A stretch of DNA of 24,271 bases from Lysobacteraceae bacterium (GCA_003505795.1 DNXT01000047.1:1-24271), one strand, 5' to 3'; positions 8,531 to 15,390 are shown, counted from the stretch's first letter. The notes: a model not told the origin generated them from the letters alone. Numbers and translations: made by a program.

Positions 8531-8573
8531 ATCCTGATTTGGCAATATTGATCCTAATCGGAGAATTGTCAAC
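8531..8573 (-). promoter_or_regulatory. Promoter plus dyad operator of the peptide operon (copy B)
   Basis: On the minus strand, TTGACA (complement of 8567-8572) is followed by TCCGATTAGGAT and then GCCAAATCAGGAT. GATTAGG and CCAAATC form an imperfect inverted repeat (one mismatch, 10-nt spacer). AATATT at 17-bp spacing is a 4/6 -10. Bases 8551-8573 differ from copy A at one position. The start codon is about 120 bp downstream, as for copy A, and both leaders end in nearly the same ribosome-binding stretch (GGGGGAGA then A or G, then CTG). The divergent XRE-cupin gene begins 146 bp away. A 7-bp GC hairpin (8581-8587/8594-8600) lies just upstream. Confidence 0.78.
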
Positions 8574-8665
8574 GGTGGTCGCCGCCGCCGCGCCGGCGGC
8601 TGGGCCTCGCCCCTGCAGCGACTGCGCCGTGCTTTCCTTGCGATGCCGGGAAAAGCGATGATGTG

Positions 8666-8675
8666 CCTGTACAGG
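8666..8675. promoter_or_regulatory. Perfect 10-bp palindrome upstream of the XRE-cupin gene
   Basis: CCTGTACAGG is a perfect palindrome 43 bp before the regulator start codon, where an autoregulatory operator could lie. It does not resemble the GATTAGG dyad of the two target promoters. A 10-bp palindrome can occur by chance in 24 kb, so support is weak. Confidence 0.25.
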
Positions 8676-8718
8676 ACATAGCCGTCCCAGACCGGCCACG
8701 GCAGAGGAGCCAGCAAGA

Positions 8719-9438
8719 ATGAGTCCGCAACACCCCACGATCGGCAGCCTGCTGCGTTCCCTGCGCACGCGCCGGGGCTGGACGCTGAAGCAGATGAGCG
8801 AACACTCGGGCATTCCGCTGTCGACGCTGTCCAAGGTCGAGCACGACCGGCTGACCCTGACCTACGACAAGCTGCTGCAGCTGAGCCAGCGGCTGAAGCT
8901 GCGCATGTCCGAACTGTTCGCCGAGCAGGACGAGGCGTCCGAGCCGGCGGTGACCGCGCGCCGCAGCATCGGCCGCATCGACGACGCGATCCAGGTCAGC
9001 ACCCCCAACTACGACTACTACTACCTGTGCCCGGAACTGCGCCGCAAGCGCATGATCCCGGTGCTGACCCGGGTCCGCGCGAAGAGCCTGGAGGAGTTCG
9101 GCGCGCTCGTCCACCACTCCGGCGAGGAGTACATCCACGTGCTGGAGGGACGGATCGAGGTGCACACCGAGTTCTACGACCCCGTCGAGCTGTCCGCCGG
9201 CCAGGGCGTCTACATCGATTCGAACATGGGCCACGCCTACGTCGCCGCGCGCGGCTGCGACGAGGCGCTGCTGCTGGGCGTGTGCTCCAGCGCGGACGAG
9301 CAGCTGCTCGAGTCGCTGATGAACCAGCACGGGACCGGCGCCGCCACCCCGTCTGCCCGCGGCAGGCGCCCCCGGCAGGCCGTCGCGTCGACGCGGACGC
9401 CGGCCAGGCCTAAGCGCGCGGCGATCAAGAAGAAGTAG
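8719..9438 (+). CDS. XRE-family regulator with C-terminal cupin domain
   Basis: The protein has 239 residues. GAGGAG lies 9 nt before the ATG. Residues 8-62 are a Cro/C1-type helix-turn-helix (LLRSLRTRRGWTLKQMSEHS, GIPLSTLSKVE). Residues about 115-190 are a cupin small-molecule domain, with HHSGEEYIHVLEGRIEV and GQGVYIDSNMGHAY as the two cupin motifs. The tail from about 206 is unusual: low-complexity, rich in Ala/Arg/Pro and ending AAIKKK, so it may add non-specific DNA affinity. The family commonly controls adjacent amino-acid, peptide or amine catabolism and senses a metabolite in the cupin. Divergence from the peptide operon and the two matching operators make it the likely local regulator; repression relieved by a peptide or amino acid is inferred from operator position only. 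Confidence 0.93.
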   Translation: MSPQHPTIGSLLRSLRTRRGWTLKQMSEHSGIPLSTLSKVEHDRLTLTYDKLLQLSQRLKLRMSELFAEQDEASEPAVTARRSIGRIDDAIQVSTPNYDYYYLCPELRRKRMIPVLTRVRAKSLEEFGALVHHSGEEYIHVLEGRIEVHTEFYDPVELSAGQGVYIDSNMGHAYVAARGCDEALLLGVCSSADEQLLESLMNQHGTGAATPSARGRRPRQAVASTRTPARPKRAAIKKK

Positions 9439-9458
9439 CGTCCCGTGGGGAGGGACGC
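9438..9458. terminator. Hairpin at the end of the XRE-cupin gene
   Basis: GCGTCCC, a 7-nt loop and GGGACGC form a perfect 7-bp stem that begins on the last base of the stop codon. There is no T-run after it, so it may end transcription only partly, or protect the 3' end. Confidence 0.45.
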
Positions 9459-9501
9459 CGGTCCCGGCGACGGGCGCTTCATTTGACCTGCATCAGCACC
9501 G

Positions 9502-9600
9502 ACCTTCGGTTTTCCCTTTTCCCTTCGGGGTGAAGGTATGTGGCTTGCGAGCGCCCGGCGCGCTGCGCCGGGCTGGGGGCGCGAAGCGAGGTGCCCCGCA
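9502..9600. other. Structured gap between convergent genes
   Basis: The 245-bp stretch 9439-9683 separates the XRE-cupin and exonuclease III genes, which converge. I see no credible gene in it. It holds an ACCTTC/GAAGGT pair (9502-9507/9532-9537) enclosing a CCC-TTCG-GGG tetraloop hairpin (9521-9530). A perfect 9-bp stem with a 3-nt loop follows (9553-9561/9565-9573), then a GGGGCGC/GTGCCCC stem with one G-U pair. These are probably termination or REP-like intergenic structures. Confidence 0.4.
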
Positions 9601-9683
9601 GGGCGGATGAGGTACGGGGCGAAGTCTCGTGCGGCGCGGCCTCGCCCTGCGCTTTTGAGCAGCTCGCCTTGGAACGAATCCCG

Positions 9684-10481
9684 CTACCCCGGCGCGCTCA
9701 CCGTCACCCAGGCGGGAGCGTGATCGCTGGCCTTTTCCCGGAGCCGCACCCATCGATCGACTCCGGCTCCCTCGAGGCCCTTGGCCAGGACCGGGTTCAG
9801 CAGCAGATGGTCGATGCGGAGGCCACGATCGCGCTCGGCGTGTTGCCGGAAGTAGTCCCAGAACGTGTAGATCCGTTCCTCGCCGAAGACCTCGCGAAGC
9901 GCATCCGTCCACCCCTGGCCCAGCAGCCGCGCGTAGGCCTGCCTGGATTGCGGCTGGATGAGCGCGTCCTTCCGCCAGGACCTGGGGTCGTAGACATCGT
10001 CATCGGTGGGGATCACGTTGAAGTCGCCGATCAGGGCCACCGGGTGCGGGAGCCCGACCAGGGTCCTGGCGTGCCTTGCCAGGCGCTCCATCCATTCCAG
10101 CTTGTAGTCGAACTTGGGCCCGGGCTGCGGATTGCCGTTGGGCAGGTAGATGGCCGCCACCACGATGCCGTGGACGGCCGCCTCGAGGTAGCGGCTTTGC
10201 GTGTCGGCGGCATCGCCGGGCAGCCGCCGCCGGCTCTCGATCGGGACCGTTCCCCGCCCCAGCAGGGCCACGCCGTTCCAGGACGGCTGGCCCTGCCAGA
10301 CCGCGCCGTAGCCGGCCTTCTCGATCGCCTGCGCGGGGAAAGCCTGGTCGGTGGCCTTGAGTTCCTGGAGGGCCACGACGTCGGGCTTCTCCGCATCGAG
10401 CCATTCCAGCAGGTTCGGCAGGCGGGTGTTCACGCCGTTGACGTTGAAGGTGGCCAGCTTGAGGGTCTTCTTGCGCGCCAT
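9684..10481 (-). CDS. xthA: Exodeoxyribonuclease III (AP endonuclease)
   Basis: The protein has 265 residues, the normal length. The ATG is at 10479-10481, 14 bp after the DUF488 stop; the longer open frame upstream only reads through that gene out of frame. Active-site elements are all present: Asn13 (FNVNG), Glu40 (LQE), Tyr112 (IYLPNG), Asp153/Asn155 (GDFN), Asp224 (RIDH) and Asp253-His254 (SDH). The enzyme cleaves DNA at abasic sites and removes 3' blocks in base-excision repair, in the cytoplasm with Mg2+. The Nei-type glycosylase upstream on the same strand makes the abasic or nicked sites it would process. Several paralogues are common, so the symbol is by family. Confidence 0.93.
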   Translation of the reverse strand: MARKKTLKLATFNVNGVNTRLPNLLEWLDAEKPDVVALQELKATDQAFPAQAIEKAGYGAVWQGQPSWNGVALLGRGTVPIESRRRLPGDAADTQSRYLEAAVHGIVVAAIYLPNGNPQPGPKFDYKLEWMERLARHARTLVGLPHPVALIGDFNVIPTDDDVYDPRSWRKDALIQPQSRQAYARLLGQGWTDALREVFGEERIYTFWDYFRQHAERDRGLRIDHLLLNPVLAKGLEGAGVDRWVRLREKASDHAPAWVTVSAPG

Positions 10482-10495
10482 GGGGCCCGGATCCT

Positions 10496-11059
10496 TCAGG
10501 TGGGGAACAGTCCGGCCTGCAGCGGCGGATAGATCAGGTCCCGGCCGGCGGCCTGCGCCATCGGATTGCCGGGATGCGGCTGCGCCGGCTTCTCGTCCAG
10601 GATATGCAGTACCCGAAGGCCGCGGTGCTGCAGAAGGTCCGAGATCAGGCGGCGATGGCACTGCCACCAGAGCGCTTCCGCGCACATGAAGGCGGTGCGC
10701 CGGGTCGCCGCGACCGCCAGCGCCCTGCCCAGCCCCAGCGCGAACTCGGCGCTCGCCATGTGGTCGGCGTAGCCCTGGAAGGCCGCGTTGCTCCAACCGC
10801 CGTTGGGCGATCCGGGCCGGGCCTTGCGGCGCCCGCCCAGCTCGGGCAACCAGTGGTAGTCCACCGCGCAGCCGGGGAGCGCCCGGGCCATCGCTTCGCT
10901 GGCGAACCAGGGATGGCGCCGGGAACCGGGAAAGCGGCGCACGTCCACGAGCGCCTCGATGCGGTGCGCTGCCAGTACGCCGAGGAAGCCGTCCCACGTC
11001 CTGGTGGAATGGCCCACCGTCCACACCGTGGCCGGATCATGCGCAGGATCGCCGGCCAT
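10496..11059 (-). CDS. DUF488-domain protein
   Basis: The protein has 187 residues. The ATG is at 11057-11059, with GGAG about 7 nt upstream. Family features are the opening VWTVGHSTR (about 12-20), DVRRFPGSRRHPWF (about 39-52), WLPELGGRR and the cysteine/histidine segment MCAEALWWQCHR, which resembles the metal- or nucleotide-binding centre of DUF488 proteins. The biochemical function of the family is not established. It lies 14 bp upstream of the exonuclease III gene and is probably co-transcribed, which hints at DNA metabolism or stress, by context only. Confidence 0.85.
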   Translation of the reverse strand: MAGDPAHDPATVWTVGHSTRTWDGFLGVLAAHRIEALVDVRRFPGSRRHPWFASEAMARALPGCAVDYHWLPELGGRRKARPGSPNGGWSNAAFQGYADHMASAEFALGLGRALAVAATRRTAFMCAEALWWQCHRRLISDLLQHRGLRVLHILDEKPAQPHPGNPMAQAAGRDLIYPPLQAGLFPT

Positions 11060-11232
11060 TCACCGCCCTCCGGTCGCTTCGGCGCGCCTGCCCGTGCCGC
11101 CGGCTTGGCTGCCATGGCCGCGTTTCGACGACGCGGGCTCGGGCCTGTGCGCTGGCGCGCGGTGCCTCACCGGCGGACGGGTCGTTCGAGCGGATACGGC
11201 GCTCGCCCACCCGCAGTCGACGATTCCTCCGG

Positions 11233-11967
11233 TCAGCGCTGGTACTGGATCTGGCATGCCGGGCAATAGAACGTCCTGCGGTTGGTCGTCCCCATGTAGG
11301 ACTTGGAAATGGCTCCGCCGCAGTCCGGGCAGGTCCGCCGGGTGTGCACCAGCCAGTGCTTGCGCAGCTCGAACCGCTGCTTCCAGGCCAGGAAGTCGAA
11401 GCTGTAGGCGCTGGCCTGGGCGATGACCTGGCCCAGCTTCCGCGCCGGAAGATTGCCGACCGGCGTCGCGGGATGGACCCGGGTCCGGAACAGCACCTCG
11501 TTCTTGATGATGTTGCCGACGCCGGCAAAGATGTCCTGGTCCAGCAGCGCATCGCACAGGAGCACGGCAGGCCGCGCCTTGAGCTTCTTGCGCGCCAGCG
11601 ACGGATCCCACGCGGGACTCATCACGTCGGCACGCCAGTCGTACGCGTCGTCGAGCGAGCCCTCGACATACCTGACCGAGCAGGCGTACAGGTTCAGCTC
11701 GCCGTTGTCGAACAGCAGGGATACGCGGGCGGGCGTCGGCTTGCGTTCGTCGATGCGCCAGCTGCCGAACATCATCAGGTGCACCCGAAGGCTGAAGCCG
11801 CGGAATTCGAGCAGGAAGTGCTTGCCCCAGCTGCGCACGCTCACCACGCGCCGCCCTTCGAGCCGGGACAGATCCAGGCGGCTGTTGCCGGTCGCACGGC
11901 GCACGGTCTTGCCGCGGAACCGGGCGGCGGCCTCGCGCAGGATGACGATCGAGGGACCCTCAGGCAC
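11233..11967 (-). CDS. Fpg/Nei-family DNA glycosylase (endonuclease VIII-like)
   Basis: The protein has 244 residues. The start is GTG at 11965-11967 with AAGGAG 6 nt upstream. After Met removal the N-terminus is Pro2-Glu3, the Schiff-base nucleophile and acid of the family. Lys49 (SWGKHF) matches the conserved beta-strand lysine. The helix-two-turn-helix GVGNIIKNEVLFR is at about 149-161, and a C-terminal zinc finger has Cys213/Cys216 (CPDC) and Cys235/Cys238 (CPAC), with the finger arginine at 230-231. The enzyme excises oxidised bases and nicks the DNA. The N-terminus MPEGPS fits Nei better than Fpg. The 172-bp gap before the DUF488 gene (11060-11232) holds no recognisable gene. Confidence 0.92.
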   Translation of the reverse strand: MPEGPSIVILREAAARFRGKTVRRATGNSRLDLSRLEGRRVVSVRSWGKHFLLEFRGFSLRVHLMMFGSWRIDERKPTPARVSLLFDNGELNLYACSVRYVEGSLDDAYDWRADVMSPAWDPSLARKKLKARPAVLLCDALLDQDIFAGVGNIIKNEVLFRTRVHPATPVGNLPARKLGQVIAQASAYSFDFLAWKQRFELRKHWLVHTRRTCPDCGGAISKSYMGTTNRRTFYCPACQIQYQR

Positions 11968-12220
11968 GGCCTGCTCCTTCGCCGGGCGCGGCGGCGCCGC
12001 GCCGCCGCTTTCGTGGTCGGGCGAAAGGCCCTGCAGTGCGCCGGCGGCCTAGGCGCAGGCCCGATACGGCGATGGCCGCAGGCATCGAGCGGGCGGACAT
12101 GCCGCAACGACGGCAGTAGCTGCCGTCCTTCGAGCGAACACCGCCGCCATGGCCCGGGCGACAGCCGGAACCAGTGCCGGCCCGGTCCACGTCGCGCATG
12201 TTGCCCTGCAGCTCGGACAT
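11960..12220 (-). CDS. Putative small basic cysteine-containing protein
   Basis: The 86-residue ORF starts at the ATG 12218-12220, behind an excellent AAGGAG site 5 nt away. It ends inside the glycosylase start (8-bp overlap), the pattern of a coupled upstream gene. The first half uses high-GC third positions and has a CxxC pair (YCRRCG) plus one earlier Cys and several His/Cys residues that could bind a metal. The second half is a low-complexity Arg/Ala/Gly tail. I do not recognise a family. The strong ribosome-binding site and overlap favour a real gene; the simple composition means it could also be a chance frame in GC-rich DNA. Confidence 0.42.
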   Translation of the reverse strand: MSELQGNMRDVDRAGTGSGCRPGHGGGVRSKDGSYCRRCGMSARSMPAAIAVSGLRLGRRRTAGPFARPRKRRRGAAAPGEGAGRA

Positions 12221-12351
12221 CGCCACTCCTTCCCGATCGCGGCTACTCTCGGGGAGCCGGCGTTAGCGGCCGGCGAAAACCTGGTCGCCGATCGCGACAA
12301 GGCCGACACGCGCTGACCCTCGGCTCACGAAGGCCCGCTTAGGCTGCCCGC

Positions 12352-13095
12352 ATGCGCCGCTTCGCCCAAGCCATCGCCGACGCCGATTCGCTGCCCCCTG
12401 GCCTGCCCGGCACGCTGACCTCGGCCATGGCGGAGGCACCGGATCGCTACAACATCGGAAAAGGCAGCCCGGCAGCGGTACTCGCACGCGGGCCTGACGG
12501 CGCGCTTGCGCTGGCCGACATGGTCTGGGGACTGGTGCCGCGCTGGTCGAAAGCGCCGAGCACGCCGTACACCACCGTCACCGCGCGCCTGGAGCGCGCG
12601 CCCAAGAGCCGCATCTACGCCCAGGCCTGGGAGCAGCGCCCGTGCGTGATCCCCATGACCGGCTACTACAAGTGGGACCGCCAGCGCCGGCCGCCCTGGC
12701 CGCTGTTCGTGCAGCGCCAGGACGGCCTGGCCTTGCTGGCCGCCGGCCTCTGGGAGCACTGGGAAAACGGGGACGGGCTGGCGCTGGACAGCTTCAGCGT
12801 GCTCACCGCGCCCAATCCGGCCATCCCGGCGCCGCTGACCGCCGACGGGCCGGTCTTCGTGGGCGCCGGGACCGCGCTCGATTGGCTGGCCGGTTCGTTG
12901 AGGACCCCCGCAAGCCTGCGCCAGCGCGCCCACACTCCTCCCTTGCTGAGCTACCCCGTCGCCCGCGCCTTCCGCGACCCGGCGCGCGACGACTACACCT
13001 TGCTGGAGCCGGTGGTTCCGGGTGAGGACCCTCCACAGGCGCGGCCGTCGGACTGGGACGGCGATGCGATGGATGAGACGGAAGACGGCGACTAG
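12352..13095 (+). CDS. SRAP-domain (SOS response-associated) protein with degenerate active site
   Basis: The protein has 247 residues. The SRAP fold is recognisable from YNIGKGSPAAVL (33-44), WGLVPRW (59-65), TARLE (77-81), CVIPMTGYYKW (98-108), FSVLTAPNP and the late DDYTLLEPV. Active SRAP proteins (YedK/HMCES) begin Met-Cys-Gly-Arg and use Cys2 to cross-link abasic DNA, with help from Asn, Glu and His. Here the start is M-R-R-F, NAR is TAR, the Glu of GFYEW is Lys107, and the HxRMP histidine segment reads PLTADGP. An in-frame stop at 12340-12342 rules out an upstream start that would restore Cys. There is no clear ribosome-binding site. It diverges from the repair genes. It probably binds DNA or a partner without forming the thiazolidine cross-link. 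Confidence 0.85.
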   Translation: MRRFAQAIADADSLPPGLPGTLTSAMAEAPDRYNIGKGSPAAVLARGPDGALALADMVWGLVPRWSKAPSTPYTTVTARLERAPKSRIYAQAWEQRPCVIPMTGYYKWDRQRRPPWPLFVQRQDGLALLAAGLWEHWENGDGLALDSFSVLTAPNPAIPAPLTADGPVFVGAGTALDWLAGSLRTPASLRQRAHTPPLLSYPVARAFRDPARDDYTLLEPVVPGEDPPQARPSDWDGDAMDETEDGD

Positions 13096-13133
13096 CCGCG
13101 GGCGACCGGATCGAGGACATGCCGTCCGCCCGA

Positions 13134-13511
13134 TCAGGCGTGGCTGGCGACAATCATGAAGCTGCCCAGCGCAGCGACCGCCACCAGCGCGACCCGGGTC
13201 GTCAGCAGCCGCGTTTCCAGCGTCGGCTTCCTCGACAGGTCGTTGAACGCCAGCACGTAGATCCCCTTCAGCAGCGCCAGCCAGCCGGACAGGCTGGCCA
13301 GGCTGCGCCAGTCCGGGGTCCAGGCGTCGTAAAGCAGCACCGACGCCAGCCCCAGCACCAGCGACACGATGCCGTAGGACAGCGAGAAGCCGCGGTCGTC
13401 GATCATCGGCAGCTTGAGCTCGCGCAGCCGCGCAGGCCGCAGCAACAGCACCAGCGCGAAGACCAGCGCCAGCCATCCCCAGAAGCGGGCGAGGAACAAC
13501 GATGTATCCAT
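13134..13511 (-). CDS. Small integral membrane protein, four predicted helices
   Basis: The protein has 125 residues. The ATG is at 13509-13511, with GGAGGA 6 nt upstream. Predicted helices are about 7-25, 43-62, 71-89 and 104-122, joined by short loops (RPARLRELKLPMIDDR; YDAWTPDW; FNDLSRKPTLETR). There is no signal peptide separate from helix 1. I do not recognise a characterised family. It converges on the SRAP gene with a 38-bp gap and lies 71 bp downstream of the PhzF-like gene on the same strand, so read-through from that operon is possible. Confidence 0.75.
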   Translation of the reverse strand: MDTSLFLARFWGWLALVFALVLLLRPARLRELKLPMIDDRGFSLSYGIVSLVLGLASVLLYDAWTPDWRSLASLSGWLALLKGIYVLAFNDLSRKPTLETRLLTTRVALVAVAALGSFMIVASHA

Positions 13512-13582
13512 GCAGGGTCCTCCGGCGGCAGGGGCGCGGCCCTTGTCGTTGCAGGTTGCGCATCAGTGCCGGCGTTCGCGAT

Positions 13583-14494
13583 TCACAGCCGGATTTCGCT
13601 GCGGAACACGATCGAGGCATGGCCGCCGATGCGGACCCGCGCCGGCGTTCCGTCCGCATCGACCGCCACCTCGACGCGCACCTCGCCCGGTCTCCCCATC
13701 GCTTCGCCCTGCCGCATCCACGCCGCCAGTCCCTGCCCGCGCACAGCGGCCGGCACCAGGCCATGCCTGACCAGGTAGGCGCCGAGCGGCCCGTTCGCAT
13801 TGCCGGTGACCGGGTCCTCGGCGATGCCGATCGCCGGCGCGAACATGCGCCCGTGCGCCAGGATGCCGACGTCCGGCCGGTCGAGGGTGAACAGGTGGTA
13901 GCCGTTGCAGCCGATCCGCCGGCTCAGTTCGTCCAGCGCCTGCAGCCGGGGCCGGACGCGCGCCAGGGTATCGCGGTCGCGCAAGGGGACCATGATCTTG
14001 GCGTGGCCGGTGGAGACCGGTTCGATCGGCCCGCGTCCAAGGTCGGACCCGGACAGGCCAAGCGCGTCCAGCAGCGCCGTCATCTCAACCGGCGCCAGGG
14101 CGGGACCGAAGCTTGGCCGCTGCTGGTCGATCCACACCCTCAGGTCGCCATCGCCGAGCCGCTCGGTCTGGACGGCCTGCACGCCGGCGCCGGTGAGCTG
14201 GCGGGTCGCGGCGCCGCTGGCCAGGCCTTCGCGCGCCCGCACGTAGTGCGCTGCCACGGTCGCGTGCCCGCATACCGGAACTTCCGTGGTCGGGGTGAAG
14301 AAGCGGACGTGGACGTCGTGGTCCGTGGCGCGTGGCGCGTGCACGAACGCGGTTTCCGAATTGTTGAGCTCGCGCGCGATCGCCTGCATCTGCCGGCGGT
14401 CCAGGCCGTCGGCATCGAGCACCACGCCGGCGGGATTGCCGGCGAACGGCGTGCGGGTGAAGGCATCGACCTGGAAGACCCGATAGCGCTTCAT
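13583..14494 (-). CDS. PhzF-family isomerase/epimerase
   Basis: The protein has 303 residues, the usual length. The ATG at 14492-14494 overlaps the stop of the EamA gene as ATGA. The diaminopimelate-epimerase-like fold is shown by VDAFTRTPFAGNPAGVVL (9-26), the catalytic acid Glu47 in LNNSETAF, PVCGHATVA (73-81) and EDPVTGNANGPLGAYL (226-241). PhzF itself isomerises a dihydroxyanthranilate in phenazine synthesis, but most family members sit outside phenazine clusters and have unknown substrates. No other phenazine gene is present here, so I make no phenazine call. Coupling to an amino-acid-type exporter and an Lrp regulator suggests a small amino-acid-like substrate. Confidence 0.88.
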   Translation of the reverse strand: MKRYRVFQVDAFTRTPFAGNPAGVVLDADGLDRRQMQAIARELNNSETAFVHAPRATDHDVHVRFFTPTTEVPVCGHATVAAHYVRAREGLASGAATRQLTGAGVQAVQTERLGDGDLRVWIDQQRPSFGPALAPVEMTALLDALGLSGSDLGRGPIEPVSTGHAKIMVPLRDRDTLARVRPRLQALDELSRRIGCNGYHLFTLDRPDVGILAHGRMFAPAIGIAEDPVTGNANGPLGAYLVRHGLVPAAVRGQGLAAWMRQGEAMGRPGEVRVEVAVDADGTPARVRIGGHASIVFRSEIRL

Positions 14495-15390
14495 GGCGTC
14501 CGCGCCCCGCAGGTCCTGCGGCCCTGCCCCGGCGCCCAGCCAAGCGTGACCCCGGCGGCGGACAGCAGCACCAGCGTTGCGCCCAGGACCTGCACCATGC
14601 CCAGCCGATGGCCCAGCAGCAGGAAATCGACCAGGATCGCGACCACCGGATAGATGAAGGACAAGGCGCCGACGCGATGGGTCGGCAGCCGCTGGATCGC
14701 GCTGTAGAGCAGCACGCCGACCACGCCGGTGTGCAGCACGCCCATCGTGGCCACGCGCGCCCACTCGGCGCCGTCGGCCGGCAGCGCCTGGCGCAGGGCG
14801 AACGGCGCGAACATCAGGCAGCCCACGCACAGCTGCACCAGGACCACCAGCGGCGGCGGCGTCCCGGCGAGCTTCCTGGCGACGATCGCCGCGACCGCGT
14901 ACAGGAAGGCGGCGCCGAGCGCCAGCGCGATGCCGAGGCCGAAGCCACCGCCCGCCGTGGCGGTGCCCGGGCCCGCGGCGGCGATCAGGACCACTCCGGC
15001 AAACGCCGCGGCAAGCCAGGCCAGCGTCGCGGCGGCCGGCCTCTCGCCGAACACGAACGCGCCCATGGCCACCAGCATGAAGGGTTGCGTGTTGTAGACG
15101 ACCGTGGCGACCGAGATCGATGCGCGCGCAAAGGCCGCGGAGAGCAGCACCCAGTTGAGCACGAACGCCATCCCGCCCAGTGCCGCCAGCCGCACGATCC
15201 GCCAGTCCGGCCGCCTTGCCAGCAGGCCCAGCACGCCGCATGCGACCAGCAGCGTCAGCGCGCCGAACAGGCAACGCCAGAACACCAGGCCGGGGATCGG
15301 CGGCCGCGAGCTGACCACGAACCAGCCGATGGTCCCGGAGACGGTCATCGCCCCCACCATCTCGAGTGTCCCCAGGGACGTTCTTCGCAT
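14491..15390 (-). CDS. EamA/DMT-superfamily transporter
   Basis: The protein has 299 residues from the ATG at 15388-15390; a TTG start at 15415-15417 would add nine residues and has its own AGGGA site, so the start is uncertain. It has about ten hydrophobic helices in two EamA repeats (first repeat ending near VFGERPAAATLAWL, second near FLLLGHRLGMVQVLGATLVLL). These proteins export amino acids or metabolites across the inner membrane. It is the first gene of a two-gene unit with the PhzF-like gene, and it diverges from an Lrp/AsnC regulator, a common arrangement for amino-acid exporters. The substrate is not known. Confidence 0.88.
   Translation of the reverse strand: MRRTSLGTLEMVGAMTVSGTIGWFVVSSRPPIPGLVFWRCLFGALTLLVACGVLGLLARRPDWRIVRLAALGGMAFVLNWVLLSAAFARASISVATVVYNTQPFMLVAMGAFVFGERPAAATLAWLAAAFAGVVLIAAAGPGTATAGGGFGLGIALALGAAFLYAVAAIVARKLAGTPPPLVVLVQLCVGCLMFAPFALRQALPADGAEWARVATMGVLHTGVVGVLLYSAIQRLPTHRVGALSFIYPVVAILVDFLLLGHRLGMVQVLGATLVLLSAAGVTLGWAPGQGRRTCGARTP

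Noticed and set aside
9668..9690. Sequence resembling a tRNA T-arm (GAACGAATCCC)
   Set aside because: The TTC of the T-loop consensus is missing, and no acceptor, D or anticodon stems can be built upstream. It overlaps the end of the exonuclease III gene.
9684..11024. 446-residue version of exonuclease III
   Set aside because: The added N-terminus reads the DUF488 gene in another frame. The MARKKTLKLATFN start is canonical.
12340..12354. Possible upstream start giving the SRAP protein its catalytic cysteine
   Set aside because: A TAG lies in frame four codons before the ATG, and no Met-Cys codons are present in between.
13583..14494. Phenazine biosynthesis cluster suggested by the PhzF-like gene
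   Set aside because: No phzA/B, C, D, E or G gene is nearby, and most PhzF-family proteins are unrelated to phenazines.
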